Assembly: GCF_024199845.1 (NCBI RefSeq)
Contig: NZ_JANADO010000001.1
Location: 1,612,001-1,676,000, forward strand
Reading direction: 5' to 3'
Length of the DNA stretch: 64,000 nucleotides
DNA from: Bradyrhizobium sp. CCGB12
GTDB taxonomy: Bacteria > Pseudomonadota > Alphaproteobacteria > Rhizobiales > Xanthobacteraceae
Shown piece by piece: positions 9,723-17,594 of this stretch; position 1 is the stretch's first letter, and every line of letters begins with the position of its first letter. The notes under the pieces were generated by a model. It saw only the letters and a program-made list of their open reading frames with translations, was not told the DNA's origin and ran no database searches. The translations under genes and the position numbers were made by a program.

Positions 9723-10925
9723 ATGGCCATCAACCACCTTGCCCCGGAGCAAACCGAGCAGTTCGCCGACAACATCGTCGGCTTTGCCCGCGCGTTGCGA
9801 GCTGCCGGCATGCCGGTCGGGCCGGGCGCGATCATCGATGCCATGAGCGCGCTCCAGGTGATCGACATCGGCAGCCGCGCCGACGTCTTCACCACGCTGG
9901 AGGCGATCTTTGTCAAGCGCCACGAGCACGCGCTGATCTTCAAGCAGGCCTTCAACCTGTTCTTCCGCGCCTCGGAAGAGTGGAAGCACATGCTGGATTC
10001 GGTGCCGCTGCCGGAGCAGGCGAAGAAGAAGCCGCAAGCCGGCGCGCGCCGCGTGCAGGAGGCGATGTCGCAGCCGCGCATGACCGAGACGCCCCAGCAC
10101 CAGGAGCAGGATCTGCGCCTGTCGGTCTCCGACAGGGAGATCCTTCAGAAGAAGGATTTTGCCCAGATGAGCGCGGCGGAGATCGCCGAGGCGCTCCGCG
10201 CCGTCGAGCGCATGCGCCTGCCGCAGGCCGAGCTTCTGACGCGGCGCCAGCGCCCCGATCCCCGCGGGCTTCGCCTCGACCTCCGCCGCACGTTGCGCGC
10301 CTCCTTGCGCACCGGCGGCGAGATCATCGACATCCATCGCCTCGGACGCATAGAGAAGCCGGCGCCGATCGTCGCACTGCTCGATATCTCGGGCTCGATG
10401 AGCGAGTACACCCGCCTGTTCCTGCATTTCCTGCATGCCATCACCGACGCGCGCAAGCGCGTCTCGGTATTCCTGTTCGGTACCAGGCTGACAAACGTCA
10501 CCAGGGCACTGCGCCAGCGCGACCCTGACGAGGCGCTGGCGAGCTGCTCGGCGGCGGTGGAGGATTGGGCCGGCGGCACGCGCATTGCGACCTCGCTGCA
10601 CAACTTCAACAAATTGTGGGCGCGGCGCGTGCTGAGCCAGGGCGCCATCGTGCTCCTGATCTCCGACGGGCTGGAGCGGGAGGCCGATTCCAAGCTCGCC
10701 TTCGAGATGGACCGGCTGCACCGCTCTTGCCGGCGGCTGATCTGGCTGAACCCGCTGCTCCGGTTCGGCGGCTTCGAGGCCAAGGCCCAGGGCATCAAAA
10801 TGATGCTCCCACACGTTGACGAATTCCGCCCCGTGCATAATTTGAGTTCGATCCAGGAGCTGATCACCACGCTCTCCCGGCCGCTGCCGCCGCATCACCG
10901 CAGCCTGATCCGCTCCGCAGCTTGA
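9723..10925 (+). CDS. coxE: VWA-domain protein CoxE
   Basis: This 400-residue protein has a C-terminal von Willebrand factor A domain. The MIDAS metal-binding motif DISGS is at residues 221-225, with the downstream aspartate in LLISDGLERE. The N-terminal half is the CoxE/YehP-type helical region containing the QDLRLSVSDREILQKKDFAQMSAAEI segment. CoxE works with the MoxR ATPase CoxD in maturation of the CO dehydrogenase active site. The stop codon is 10 bp before the next gene, consistent with one transcript through the XdhC genes. Confidence 0.9.
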   Translation: MAINHLAPEQTEQFADNIVGFARALRAAGMPVGPGAIIDAMSALQVIDIGSRADVFTTLEAIFVKRHEHALIFKQAFNLFFRASEEWKHMLDSVPLPEQAKKKPQAGARRVQEAMSQPRMTETPQHQEQDLRLSVSDREILQKKDFAQMSAAEIAEALRAVERMRLPQAELLTRRQRPDPRGLRLDLRRTLRASLRTGGEIIDIHRLGRIEKPAPIVALLDISGSMSEYTRLFLHFLHAITDARKRVSVFLFGTRLTNVTRALRQRDPDEALASCSAAVEDWAGGTRIATSLHNFNKLWARRVLSQGAIVLLISDGLEREADSKLAFEMDRLHRSCRRLIWLNPLLRFGGFEAKAQGIKMMLPHVDEFRPVHNLSSIQELITTLSRPLPPHHRSLIRSAA

Positions 10926-10935
10926 GAGGCAAGCC

Positions 10936-11259
10936 ATGCTCGATCGCGACGAGGATATTCTGAAGGCGGCGGAGGACTGGCAGAAGGCCGGCCGTGGCGT
11001 CGCGCTCGCCACCGTCGTGGAGACCTGGGGCTCGGCCCCGCGCCCGGCGGGCTCGAGCCTCGTCATCAACGACGAGGGCACGTTCTTGGGCTCCGTCTCG
11101 GGCGGCTGCGTCGAAGGCGCCGTGGTCACCGAGGCCATGGACGTGATCGAAAGCGGCAAGCCGAAGATGCTGGAGTTTGGCGTTGCCGACGAGACCGCCT
11201 GGAACGTGGGGCTGTCCTGCGGTGGCACCATCCGCGTCTTCGTCGAGAAGGTCGGTTAG
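10936..11259 (+). CDS. XdhC/CoxI N-terminal-domain protein
   Basis: This 107-residue protein consists of the XdhC_CoxI N-terminal domain, with the motif VETWGSAPRPAGSSLVINDEG followed by LGSVSGGCVEGAVVTEA. XdhC-type proteins bind molybdenum cofactor and help insert the sulfurated form into xanthine-oxidase-family enzymes. In many species this domain is fused to a C-terminal Rossmann domain. Here the two parts are separate adjacent genes with a 2-nt gap. It is probably the coxF or coxI equivalent, but I do not assign a symbol. Confidence 0.88.
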   Translation: MLDRDEDILKAAEDWQKAGRGVALATVVETWGSAPRPAGSSLVINDEGTFLGSVSGGCVEGAVVTEAMDVIESGKPKMLEFGVADETAWNVGLSCGGTIRVFVEKVG

Positions 11260-11261
11260 CC

Positions 11262-11963
11262 GTGAAGCTCGCAATCCTGCACGAACTCAATGCCGAGCGC
11301 ACCGCGCGCCGGCCGGTCATCCTGGTGACGGATACCGAGAGCGGCGAGCAGCGTCTGGTGAAGGCCGCGGATTTTGCCAAGGATCCGCTGCGCGCCGAGC
11401 TGGACAAGCAGCTTCGCATGGGCAAGAGCGCCAATGTCGAAGCCGGCGGCAAGAAGCTGTTCCTCAACGTCTACGCGCCGACCGCAAAGCTCGTCATCGT
11501 CGGCGCGGTCCATATCAGCCAGGCGCTGGCGCCGCTGGCGCGCTCGCTCGGTTATGACGTCACCGTGGTCGATCCGCGTACGGCCTTTGCCAGCCCCGAG
11601 CGCTTTCCCGACATTCCTCTCGTCGCGGAATGGCCGGACACGGCGCTGCCGCCGCTCAATGTCGATGCCTACACCGCGTTCGTCGCGGTGACGCACGATC
11701 CGAAGATCGACGATCCCGCGCTGCTGCACGCCTTCGAGCGCAACTGCTTCTACATCGGCGCGCTCGGCTCGCGGAAGACGCACGCCAAGCGCGGCGACCG
11801 GTTGCGGGCGCAGGGCGCCAAGGAAAGCGACATCGCGCGCATCCATGCGCCCATTGGACTTGCGATCGGCGCGGTCTCTCCGTCCGAGATTGCGGTGTCG
11901 ATCATGGCCGAGATCACGGCGGTGCTCCGCCTGCCTCCAAAAGAAAAAGAAGAAGCGGCATGA
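11262..11963 (+). CDS. XdhC family protein, Rossmann C-terminal-domain type
   Basis: This encodes 233 residues beginning with GTG two nucleotides after the preceding stop. A Rossmann-like dinucleotide-binding region begins LVIVGAVHISQALAPLARSLGYDVTVVDPR. The family motif CFYIGALGSRKTHAKRGDRLRAQG and the late IHAPIGLAIGAVSPSEIAVSIMAEI are both clear. The role is Mo-cofactor binding, protection and sulfuration for the molybdenum hydroxylase, acting with the upstream XdhC N-domain gene. The stop overlaps the next start as ATGA. Confidence 0.9.
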   Translation: MKLAILHELNAERTARRPVILVTDTESGEQRLVKAADFAKDPLRAELDKQLRMGKSANVEAGGKKLFLNVYAPTAKLVIVGAVHISQALAPLARSLGYDVTVVDPRTAFASPERFPDIPLVAEWPDTALPPLNVDAYTAFVAVTHDPKIDDPALLHAFERNCFYIGALGSRKTHAKRGDRLRAQGAKESDIARIHAPIGLAIGAVSPSEIAVSIMAEITAVLRLPPKEKEEAA

Positions 11964-13564
11964 AGTTCGGACCGGCGAGCCCCAAGGACGCGATCGGGGG
12001 TGTGACCGTCCACACCCTGCGCCAGGGACCGCTGGTGCTGAAGAAAGGCACGACGATCGGACCTGCGGAAGTCGAAGCGCTGACGCGTGCCGGCATCAAG
12101 GAGGTCGTGGTGGTGCGCATGGAGGAGGGCGACGTCTCCGAGGATATCGCCGCCGCCAGCATCGCGCTCGCCGTCGGCGGCGAGGGCATCCATGTCGAGC
12201 GTGCCTTCACCGGCCGCGCCAACCTGTTCGCCGCGCGCCCGGGCGTGCTGGTGATTGACCGCGCCGCGGTCGACCGCATCAACAATATCGACGAGGCCAT
12301 CACCTTTGCCACGCTCACGGCCTACAAGCCGGTGGTCGAGGGCGAGATGGTCGGTACCGTCAAGATCATCCCGTTCGGCGTCGAGGGCGCCTTGCGCGAC
12401 GCCGCGGTGAAGGCGGCCGGCAACGACGTCCTGAAGATCGCGCCTTATGTGATCCAGCGCGTCGGCGTGGTCTCGACGCTACTGCCGGGCCTGTCCTCCA
12501 AGGTGATCGACAAGACGCTGCGCGTGACCGCCGAGCGGCTGGCGCCGGCCGGCGCCAGCATCATTGCCGAGCGGCGGGTCCAGCACGACGAGCGCGCGCT
12601 GTCGGCCGCGATCAAGGAACTGCTCGGGCTTGGCGCTGAACTGGTCATTGTGTTCGGGGCGTCCGCGATCGCCGATCGCCGCGACGTCATTCCCGCGGCG
12701 GTCACGGGGATCGGGGGCGAGATCGAGCATTTCGGCATGCCGGTCGACCCCGGCAATCTGCTGCTGATCGCGCGGGCCGGCGGCGTGCCGGTACTGGGCG
12801 CGCCGGGCTGTGCGCGTTCGCCGGTCGAGAACGGCTTCGACTGGGTGCTGATGCGGCTGCTTGCCGGCATCAAGGTGACGCGCTCCGAACTGATGGGCAT
12901 GGGCGTCGGCGGCCTCCTGATGGAGATCGTGACGCGGCCGCAGCCGCGCGCACAGCCGGAGACCGAGGGCAACCGCCAGGTCGCGGCAATCGTGCTCGCG
13001 GCGGGCCGCTCGACCCGGATGGGCGGGCCAAACAAGCTGCTCGCGGAGTTCGACGGCAAGAAGCTGGTGCGAATTGCCACTGAACAGGCACTGGCCTCGA
13101 AGGCGTCCGAGGTGATCGTCGTTACCGGCCATCAGGCCGAGCTGGTCGAGCAGGCGTTGCAAGGCCTGAAGGTCAAATTTGTCCGCAATCCGGATTTCGT
13201 TGGCGGCATCGCGACCTCGGTCAAGACGGGCATCGCGGCCGTGCCCGAGAGCTTTGACGGCGCCGTGGTGTGTCTCGGCGACATGCCGCTGATCGACGCC
13301 GGCCTGATCGACCGCCTCATCGACGGCTTTGCGCCGGACCGCGGCAATCTCATCGTCGTACCCGTCAGCGAAGGCCGACGCGGCAATCCCGTGCTGTGGT
13401 CGCGCCGCTTCTTCAAGGAATTGCTGACCCTCGACGGCGACGTCGGTGCGCGACACCTGATCGCCAAGCACGCCGAAGCCGTCGCCGAGGTGCCCGTCGA
13501 CGGCGAGAGCGCCTTCCTCGACATCGACACCCCGCAGGCGCTGGAAGCGGCAAGACGGGGGTGA
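11960..13564 (+). CDS. Bifunctional molybdopterin-binding/NTP transferase protein (MocA-like)
   Basis: This 534-residue protein has two domains. Residues 1 to about 335 are a molybdopterin-binding domain of the MoeA/MoaB type (for example VSTLLPGLSSKVIDKTLRVTAERL and AVTGIGGEIEHFGMPVDPGNLLL). Residues from about 342 form a MobA/MocA-like nucleotidyltransferase with the nucleotide-binding motif LAAGRSTRMGGPNKLL and the acidic motif VCLGDMPLID. The C-terminal half probably adds CMP to molybdopterin to make the cytosine dinucleotide used by CO dehydrogenase-type enzymes. The start is set by ATGA overlap with the preceding gene; an open frame further upstream is not needed. Confidence 0.88.
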   Translation: MKFGPASPKDAIGGVTVHTLRQGPLVLKKGTTIGPAEVEALTRAGIKEVVVVRMEEGDVSEDIAAASIALAVGGEGIHVERAFTGRANLFAARPGVLVIDRAAVDRINNIDEAITFATLTAYKPVVEGEMVGTVKIIPFGVEGALRDAAVKAAGNDVLKIAPYVIQRVGVVSTLLPGLSSKVIDKTLRVTAERLAPAGASIIAERRVQHDERALSAAIKELLGLGAELVIVFGASAIADRRDVIPAAVTGIGGEIEHFGMPVDPGNLLLIARAGGVPVLGAPGCARSPVENGFDWVLMRLLAGIKVTRSELMGMGVGGLLMEIVTRPQPRAQPETEGNRQVAAIVLAAGRSTRMGGPNKLLAEFDGKKLVRIATEQALASKASEVIVVTGHQAELVEQALQGLKVKFVRNPDFVGGIATSVKTGIAAVPESFDGAVVCLGDMPLIDAGLIDRLIDGFAPDRGNLIVVPVSEGRRGNPVLWSRRFFKELLTLDGDVGARHLIAKHAEAVAEVPVDGESAFLDIDTPQALEAARRG

Positions 13565-13582
13565 CGCTGCCGTAAATGACGG

Positions 13583-13683
13583 TGCCGCAGGGTGGGCAAA
13601 GGCGCGTAGCGCCGTGCCCACCATCTCTCGGTGCATGTCGTCTACAATTGGTGGGCACGCTTCGCTTTGCCCGCCCTACGGCA
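13583..13683. repeat. TGCCG(T/C)AGGG(T/C)GGGCAAAG palindromic element
   Basis: Inverted ends of about 19 bp, TGCCGCAGGGTGGGCAAAG on the left and the near-exact complement ending GCCCGCCCTACGGCA on the right, bound about 101 bp. Internal GTGGGCAC/GTGCCCAC-type arms are also present. It is a palindromic element family distinct from the CATTGCGAG and CATTCCGG families, and it fills the gap after the cox cluster. Confidence 0.8.
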
Positions 13684-13779
13684 CCTCCCATTCGGCTCGA
13701 TTTCAACCACCCGTTCACCATCTGGAAACGACCGCCGCTTAGAGTCGTCTGCACCTGCCTTGGGGGGAGGGGCTTTTCC

Positions 13780-14169
13780 ATGGCTTCGAACGTCGTCGCG
13801 CGCCGTTGCGCGATGTTTTTCTTTGCGCTGTCGGTTTGTGTCTCCGGCGCTCGTTACATCACCGAAGCCCATGCCGCCGGCGCCATCGCGGTCGGCAAGT
13901 GCGGCGCCTATGGCCAGGCCTTTGACTATGGCGCCGAGCACGAGGCTCGCGCCGCTGCACAGAAGCAATGCAAGGGCGATTGCACGACGGTGACGATGAA
14001 GCGCGCCTGCGCTGCAATTTCGGTCGATCTCGCCAATCCCTGCGGTGCCTACGGCTATGCCGTGAAGCCGAAGATTTCGGCGTCGCTCAATGCCGCCACG
14101 CGCGAATGCTACAAATACGGCGGCAAGGAATGCGTGATCCGCGCCTGGGCCTGCGACGCCAAGGGTTGA
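13780..14169 (+). CDS. Secreted DUF4189-type protein
   Basis: This encodes 129 residues with an N-terminal signal peptide (about residues 1-30, ending near EAHA-AGAIAVG). A small Cys-rich DUF4189 domain follows: GKCGAYGQAFDYGAEHEARAAAQKQC and a second, related half CGAYGYAVKPKISASLNAATREC. Six or more cysteines in the mature part suggest disulfides in the periplasm. The start follows a GGGGGGAGGGG purine run. A longer open frame upstream runs through a palindromic element and is rejected. Function is unknown; DUF4189 proteins are typically exported. Confidence 0.85.
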   Translation: MASNVVARRCAMFFFALSVCVSGARYITEAHAAGAIAVGKCGAYGQAFDYGAEHEARAAAQKQCKGDCTTVTMKRACAAISVDLANPCGAYGYAVKPKISASLNAATRECYKYGGKECVIRAWACDAKG

Positions 14170-14249
14170 TCCGTCGAGCGCTAATTCCTCTTGCTGTCAG
14201 TCCGCGGCGATGCGTAGCATCGCATGAGGAATGACATTCGAGGAATTGC

Positions 14250-14660
14250 ATGCAGTTCGATACCAAGATCGCGGTCGTGATCCGCACCGATCTTCAGGCC
14301 TGGCAGAAGCTCAACGTCGCATCTTTCCTCACCAGCGGCATCGCCGCAGCTTTTCCGGAATGTATCGGCGAAGCCTATGAGGACGCCTCGGGCACGACAT
14401 ATCATGCGTTGATCGGCCAGCCGATCCTGATCTACGGCGCCGATGGTCCGGCATTGACCCGCGCGCTTGACCGCGCACTCACCCGCAACGTCAAGCCTGC
14501 GGTCTATACCGAGGACATGTTCAAGACCACGCATGATGCCGCCAATCGCGAGGCGGTGAGGGGCGTGGGGCGCACCGAGCTTAATCTCGTCGGCATCGCG
14601 ATGCGCGCCGAGCGCAAGGTGATCGACAAGATCGTCGATGGGCTGAAGTTTCATAGCTAG
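14250..14660 (+). CDS. DUF2000 family protein
   Basis: This 136-residue cytosolic protein matches the DUF2000 family by its start MQFDTKIAVVIRTDLQAWQKLNVASFL, the central LIGQPILIYGADG, and the end VGIAMRAERKVIDKIVDGLKFHS. The family is related in fold to peptidyl-tRNA hydrolase 2-like proteins, and its role is unknown. It is monocistronic, with a palindromic element immediately downstream. Confidence 0.85.
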   Translation: MQFDTKIAVVIRTDLQAWQKLNVASFLTSGIAAAFPECIGEAYEDASGTTYHALIGQPILIYGADGPALTRALDRALTRNVKPAVYTEDMFKTTHDAANREAVRGVGRTELNLVGIAMRAERKVIDKIVDGLKFHS

Positions 14661-14685
14661 TGAGGGCGCTCGACAGCTTCCACGT

Positions 14686-14773
14686 CGTCATTGCGAGCGC
14701 AGCGAAGCAATCTAGGATCTTTCCGCGGAGGGTTTCTGGATTGCTTCGTCGCAAGTGCTCCTCGCAATGACGG
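14686..14773. repeat. CATTGCGAG-family palindromic element, copy 2
   Basis: Outer ends CGTCATTGCGAG and CTCGCAATGACGG bound inner arms GAAGCAATCTAG and CTGGATTGCTTC. It lies between the convergent DUF2000 gene and the GFA gene, with the same organisation as the copy at 4271. Confidence 0.9.
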
Positions 14774-14782
14774 AGTGCGTGA

Positions 14783-15196
14783 CTATCCCGGCGGCATACC
14801 CTCAAACCTGGGCAAGTCGGGATCGAGGCGGTCCCACTCATGTCCGCGCGCCGCATAAGTCACCACTTGCGGCTTGTAGCGCGCAGGTTCATCGAGGCTT
14901 GCGGCGCGGATGGTGAAGATGTCAGGCATTGCGGCGAATGTCAGATAGACAGGCACGCCGCATTGCGTGCAGAAGCCGCGCGTCTTCGCGTTGCCGCTGT
15001 CGGCGATCATGTCCCAGTGCCTGGCTTCGCCGGTCACCGTGACGCCGGCGCGCGCGAAGGTCATGTACGAGCCGTGACCGCTGCCGCTTTCCCGCTGGCA
15101 GTCCCGGCACTGGCAATGGTTGCTGAACAACGGCTGGCCGGCAATCGAATAACGGATCTCACCGCAGGCGCAGCCACCGGTAAAGGGCTTCTCCAT
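14783..15196 (-). CDS. GFA (glutathione-dependent formaldehyde-activating enzyme-like) family protein
   Basis: This 137-residue zinc protein has the GFA motifs GGCACGEIRY, HCQCRDCQRESGSGHGSYMTF and RGFCTQCGVPVYLTF, which provide seven cysteines for two zinc sites. Most GFA proteins are not formaldehyde enzymes, so the substrate is unknown. It is the third gene of a probable operon arsR-AHSA1-GFA with a 12-bp spacing from the AHSA1 gene. Confidence 0.9.
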   Translation of the reverse strand: MEKPFTGGCACGEIRYSIAGQPLFSNHCQCRDCQRESGSGHGSYMTFARAGVTVTGEARHWDMIADSGNAKTRGFCTQCGVPVYLTFAAMPDIFTIRAASLDEPARYKPQVVTYAARGHEWDRLDPDLPRFEGMPPG

Positions 15197-15208
15197 CGCG
15201 ATGTCTCC

Positions 15209-15673
15209 TTACTTGTCTTCGCCGGCGATGGCGTCGAGCCGCTGCACCACCTTGACCCAGCCATCGCTCATGTTGCGATAGGCGGTGTCGTTCTTCGGCG
15301 TCACGAAGCCCGAATGCACCACACGCACGCGCGTTCCTGCTTCGACCGGCGTGAGGGACCAGGTGACGACGGTGTCGAGCGCCGAGCCGTAGCCGGTGTT
15401 GCCCTCGTCGCCGCCCTTCCACGCATAGGAAAAGCGCTTGCAAGCCACGACCTCGAGAACGCGGCAATGGATCGTGCCGTCCCAGGCGCCCGCCGGGTTG
15501 GTCTTGAAGGTGAACGTGTTGCCTTCGACTGCTTCGAAACCGGCCGGCGGCATCAGCCAGCGCGCAATCAGCTGAGCGCTGGTCAACGCCTTCCAGATCG
15601 TCTCGGCGGCATGAGGGAAGACCTCGTCGATGACGATGTCCTTTGTCTCGGCTTTCAACTCGGCTGCACTCAC
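15209..15673 (-). CDS. SRPBCC/AHSA1 domain protein
   Basis: This 154-residue START-like (AHSA1) protein contains DIVIDEVFPHAAETIWKALTSAQLIARWLMPP and a C-terminal GWVKVVQRLDAIAG helix typical of the family. AHSA1 proteins next to ArsR regulators are common, and their ligands are mostly unknown. Its start overlaps the arsR stop by 4 bp (ATGA), so the two are co-translated. Confidence 0.9.
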   Translation of the reverse strand: MSAAELKAETKDIVIDEVFPHAAETIWKALTSAQLIARWLMPPAGFEAVEGNTFTFKTNPAGAWDGTIHCRVLEVVACKRFSYAWKGGDEGNTGYGSALDTVVTWSLTPVEAGTRVRVVHSGFVTPKNDTAYRNMSDGWVKVVQRLDAIAGEDK

Positions 15674-16005
15674 GGATCGATCTCCTTCAAGAGGTCACGC
15701 AGGTTCTGGAAGCGCTCGCGCCAGAACACGCCGTAATGGTCCATCCAGGTGACCAGGGGCTCGAGCCCTTGCGGCGCGGCGCGGTAGTAGACGTTGCGGC
15801 CCTCGGCACGCTCGGCGACGAGGCCGGCCTGCTTGAGGGATTTCAGGTGCTGCGAGATCGCGCCCTGGGTCACGCCGCTGCCGCGCGTGAGCTCGGCGAC
15901 GCTGATCTCCTTGCTCTCGAACACCCGCTCGAACACGGCGCGACGGGTCGGGTCGCCGAGGGCGCGCATCACGGTGGTGATGGGATTTGGTGTGGCTTCG
16001 ACCAT
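15670..16005 (-). CDS. ArsR-family winged-helix regulator
   Basis: This encodes 111 residues with the ArsR helix-turn-helix ALGDPTRRAVFERVFESKEISVAELTRGSGVTQGAISQHLKSLKQAGLVAERAEGRNVYYR. No metal-binding cysteine motif is seen, so it is the AHSA1-linked type rather than a metal sensor. A TTG three codons upstream is an alternative start. It heads an operon with the AHSA1 and GFA genes and probably represses itself through the palindrome 18 bp upstream. Confidence 0.9.
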   Translation of the reverse strand: MVEATPNPITTVMRALGDPTRRAVFERVFESKEISVAELTRGSGVTQGAISQHLKSLKQAGLVAERAEGRNVYYRAAPQGLEPLVTWMDHYGVFWRERFQNLRDLLKEIDP

Positions 16006-16023
16006 GAGTTTCAATTAGCCGAT

Positions 16024-16037
16024 ACTAATGCATTAGT
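16024..16037. promoter_or_regulatory. Palindromic operator candidate for the ArsR-type regulator
   Basis: A perfect 14-bp palindrome ACTAATGCATTAGT lies 18 bp before the arsR start, followed by a related half-site TGCTAATTCA. Position and symmetry suit an autoregulatory ArsR operator; binding is inferred, not shown. Confidence 0.65.
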
Positions 16038-16078
16038 CAATGCTAATTCATTTCGTTCGCTCAAATGACTTTTGGAGA

Positions 16079-16107
16079 TTGACAGTGACTGACTAGTCAG
16101 TCATAAA
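16079..16107 (+). promoter_or_regulatory. tetR promoter with an operator palindrome in its spacer
   Basis: TTGACA (16079-16084), a 17-bp spacer and CATAAA (16102-16107) form a sigma-70-type promoter. A perfect 18-bp palindrome, TGACTGACTAGTCAGTCA (16086-16103), fills the spacer. Predicted transcription begins at or within a base or two of the ATG at 16114, so the tetR message would be leaderless. A TetR dimer bound here would block RNA polymerase directly. Confidence 0.75.
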
Positions 16108-16113
16108 TTGATC

Positions 16114-16809
16114 ATGACAAAGAAGCCGACCAAAATCGCCACGTCATCCGCAGATCGCGCCAAGGCTGGGGGCGATGCGCCTCATGGCAACGACGCGGTG
16201 CCTGCCTCGAACCGCGCCACGCGCGCGGCGGAGCGGCGCGCAGCGATTGTGGAGGCGGCCATGGAGGAGTTCATCGCGCGCGGCTTTGCCGCGACGCGGC
16301 TCGACGACATCGCCAAGCGCGCCGGCGTCGCCAAGGGCACGATCTACCTGCACTTCAAGGACAAGGAATCGATGTTCGAGGAGCTGGTGCGCATCGTCAT
16401 CGTCCCCGTGGTGGCGCGGCTGAATGCGCTGCCGCCGCCAACCGGAACGGTGCGCGAGCTCATCGAGACCTTTGCCGGCAACTTCCTCAAGGAGGTCATC
16501 GGCACACGGCGGGGCGATCTCGTACGCCTGATCGTGGCGGAGGGGCCGCGCTTTCCGTCCGTTGCCGATTTCTACTACCGCGAGGTCGTCTCGCGCGGGA
16601 TCGCCGGCATGCGCGCCCTGATCGAGCTTGGCATCGCCCGCGGCGAGATCCGCGAGAAGAATCTCGCGCGCTATCCGCAGATCCTGGTCGCGCCCGCGAT
16701 GATCGCGGTGATCTGGCAGAGCCTGTTTGCGCGGCACGCGCCACTCGACGCGCAGGACATGCTGCGCGTCCATCTCGATCTGATTTTTGGCGAACGGAGG
16801 ACGACATGA
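16114..16809 (+). CDS. TetR/AcrR-family transcriptional regulator
   Basis: This 231-residue regulator has a helix-turn-helix at about residues 40-90 containing TRLDDIAKRAGVAKGTIYLHFKDKESMFEEL. A basic, disordered N-terminal tail of about 35 residues precedes it. The C-terminal ligand domain is of the TetR_C type seen beside HlyD/ABC exporters. It is the first gene of a four-gene operon with ATGA overlaps throughout, so it probably represses its own operon. No Shine-Dalgarno sequence precedes the ATG, in keeping with a leaderless message. Confidence 0.92.
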   Translation: MTKKPTKIATSSADRAKAGGDAPHGNDAVPASNRATRAAERRAAIVEAAMEEFIARGFAATRLDDIAKRAGVAKGTIYLHFKDKESMFEELVRIVIVPVVARLNALPPPTGTVRELIETFAGNFLKEVIGTRRGDLVRLIVAEGPRFPSVADFYYREVVSRGIAGMRALIELGIARGEIREKNLARYPQILVAPAMIAVIWQSLFARHAPLDAQDMLRVHLDLIFGERRTT

Positions 16810-17594
16810 CGTCGTCACAGGCAATTTTCAGTCTAGCACTGACGATCGCGCTCGCGACCGGGCTGGCCGGCTGCAAGGAGAAGCGCGATCCCGGCTTCCA
16901 GGGCTGGGTCGAAGCTGACATGATCTATGTCAGTCCGGACGAAGCGGGCCGGGTGACGAAGCTCAACATTCGTGAAGGCGAAGAAGTAAAGGTCGGCGAT
17001 CAGCTCTATTCCGTCGACGACGATCTCCAGCTTGCCGATCTCAATCAGACCAAGGCGACGTTGGCGAACGCGCAGCAGACCCATGATCGCGCGGAGTCGC
17101 TGAGAAAGACCGGCTCCGGAACGCAGGCGTCGCTCGATTCCGCCGTCTCGGACCTTCGGGTCGCGGAGGCGCGGGTAGTGACGTCGCAGACCCGGCTGGC
17201 GCGGCGCAAGGGGTTTGCACCCGTTGCCGGGACCATTCAGCAGATCTATTTCCGCGAGGGTGAGATGGTGGCGGCGCAGCGGCCGGTGCTCTCGATCATG
17301 CCGCCCGGCAACATGAAGCTGCGCTTCTTCGTGCCGGAGACCGAGCTGCCCAAGCTTGCGATCGGGGACACGGTGCGGATTGCCTGCGACAATTGCGCGG
17401 CCGATCTCACCGCAAAGATCTATTTCATCGCGACCTCGGCCGAGTACACCCCGCCCGTGATCTATAGTCTCGAAGAGCGTAACAAGCTGGTCTATCTGAT
17501 CCAGGCGCGGCCCTCGCGCCCCGACGCCCTGCGCGTTGGACAGCCGATCAACGTCTATCTCAATCCAAAGACTCCTGTGGCGGACAGGCGATGA
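16806..17594 (+). CDS. HlyD-family periplasmic adaptor lipoprotein
   Basis: This 262-residue membrane fusion protein begins with a lipoprotein signal peptide ending in the lipobox LAGC (Cys23). It continues with a biotinyl-lipoyl-like half (EADMIYVSPDEAGRVTKLNIREGEEVKVGDQLYSVDD), a short coiled-coil hairpin (about residues 75-125) and the returning RKGFAPVAGTIQQIYFREGEMV. It resembles YbhG/YhiI-type adaptors of ABC-2 exporters. It overlaps tetR and the ABC ATPase gene by 4 bp each. The substrate is unknown; drug or xenobiotic export is the usual role. Confidence 0.9.
   Translation: MTSSQAIFSLALTIALATGLAGCKEKRDPGFQGWVEADMIYVSPDEAGRVTKLNIREGEEVKVGDQLYSVDDDLQLADLNQTKATLANAQQTHDRAESLRKTGSGTQASLDSAVSDLRVAEARVVTSQTRLARRKGFAPVAGTIQQIYFREGEMVAAQRPVLSIMPPGNMKLRFFVPETELPKLAIGDTVRIACDNCAADLTAKIYFIATSAEYTPPVIYSLEERNKLVYLIQARPSRPDALRVGQPINVYLNPKTPVADRR

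Noticed and set aside
10936..11963. Possible frameshift splitting one XdhC protein
   Set aside because: The first gene ends with its own stop, the second starts two bases later with a full-length domain of its own, and two-gene XdhC arrangements exist in related cox clusters.
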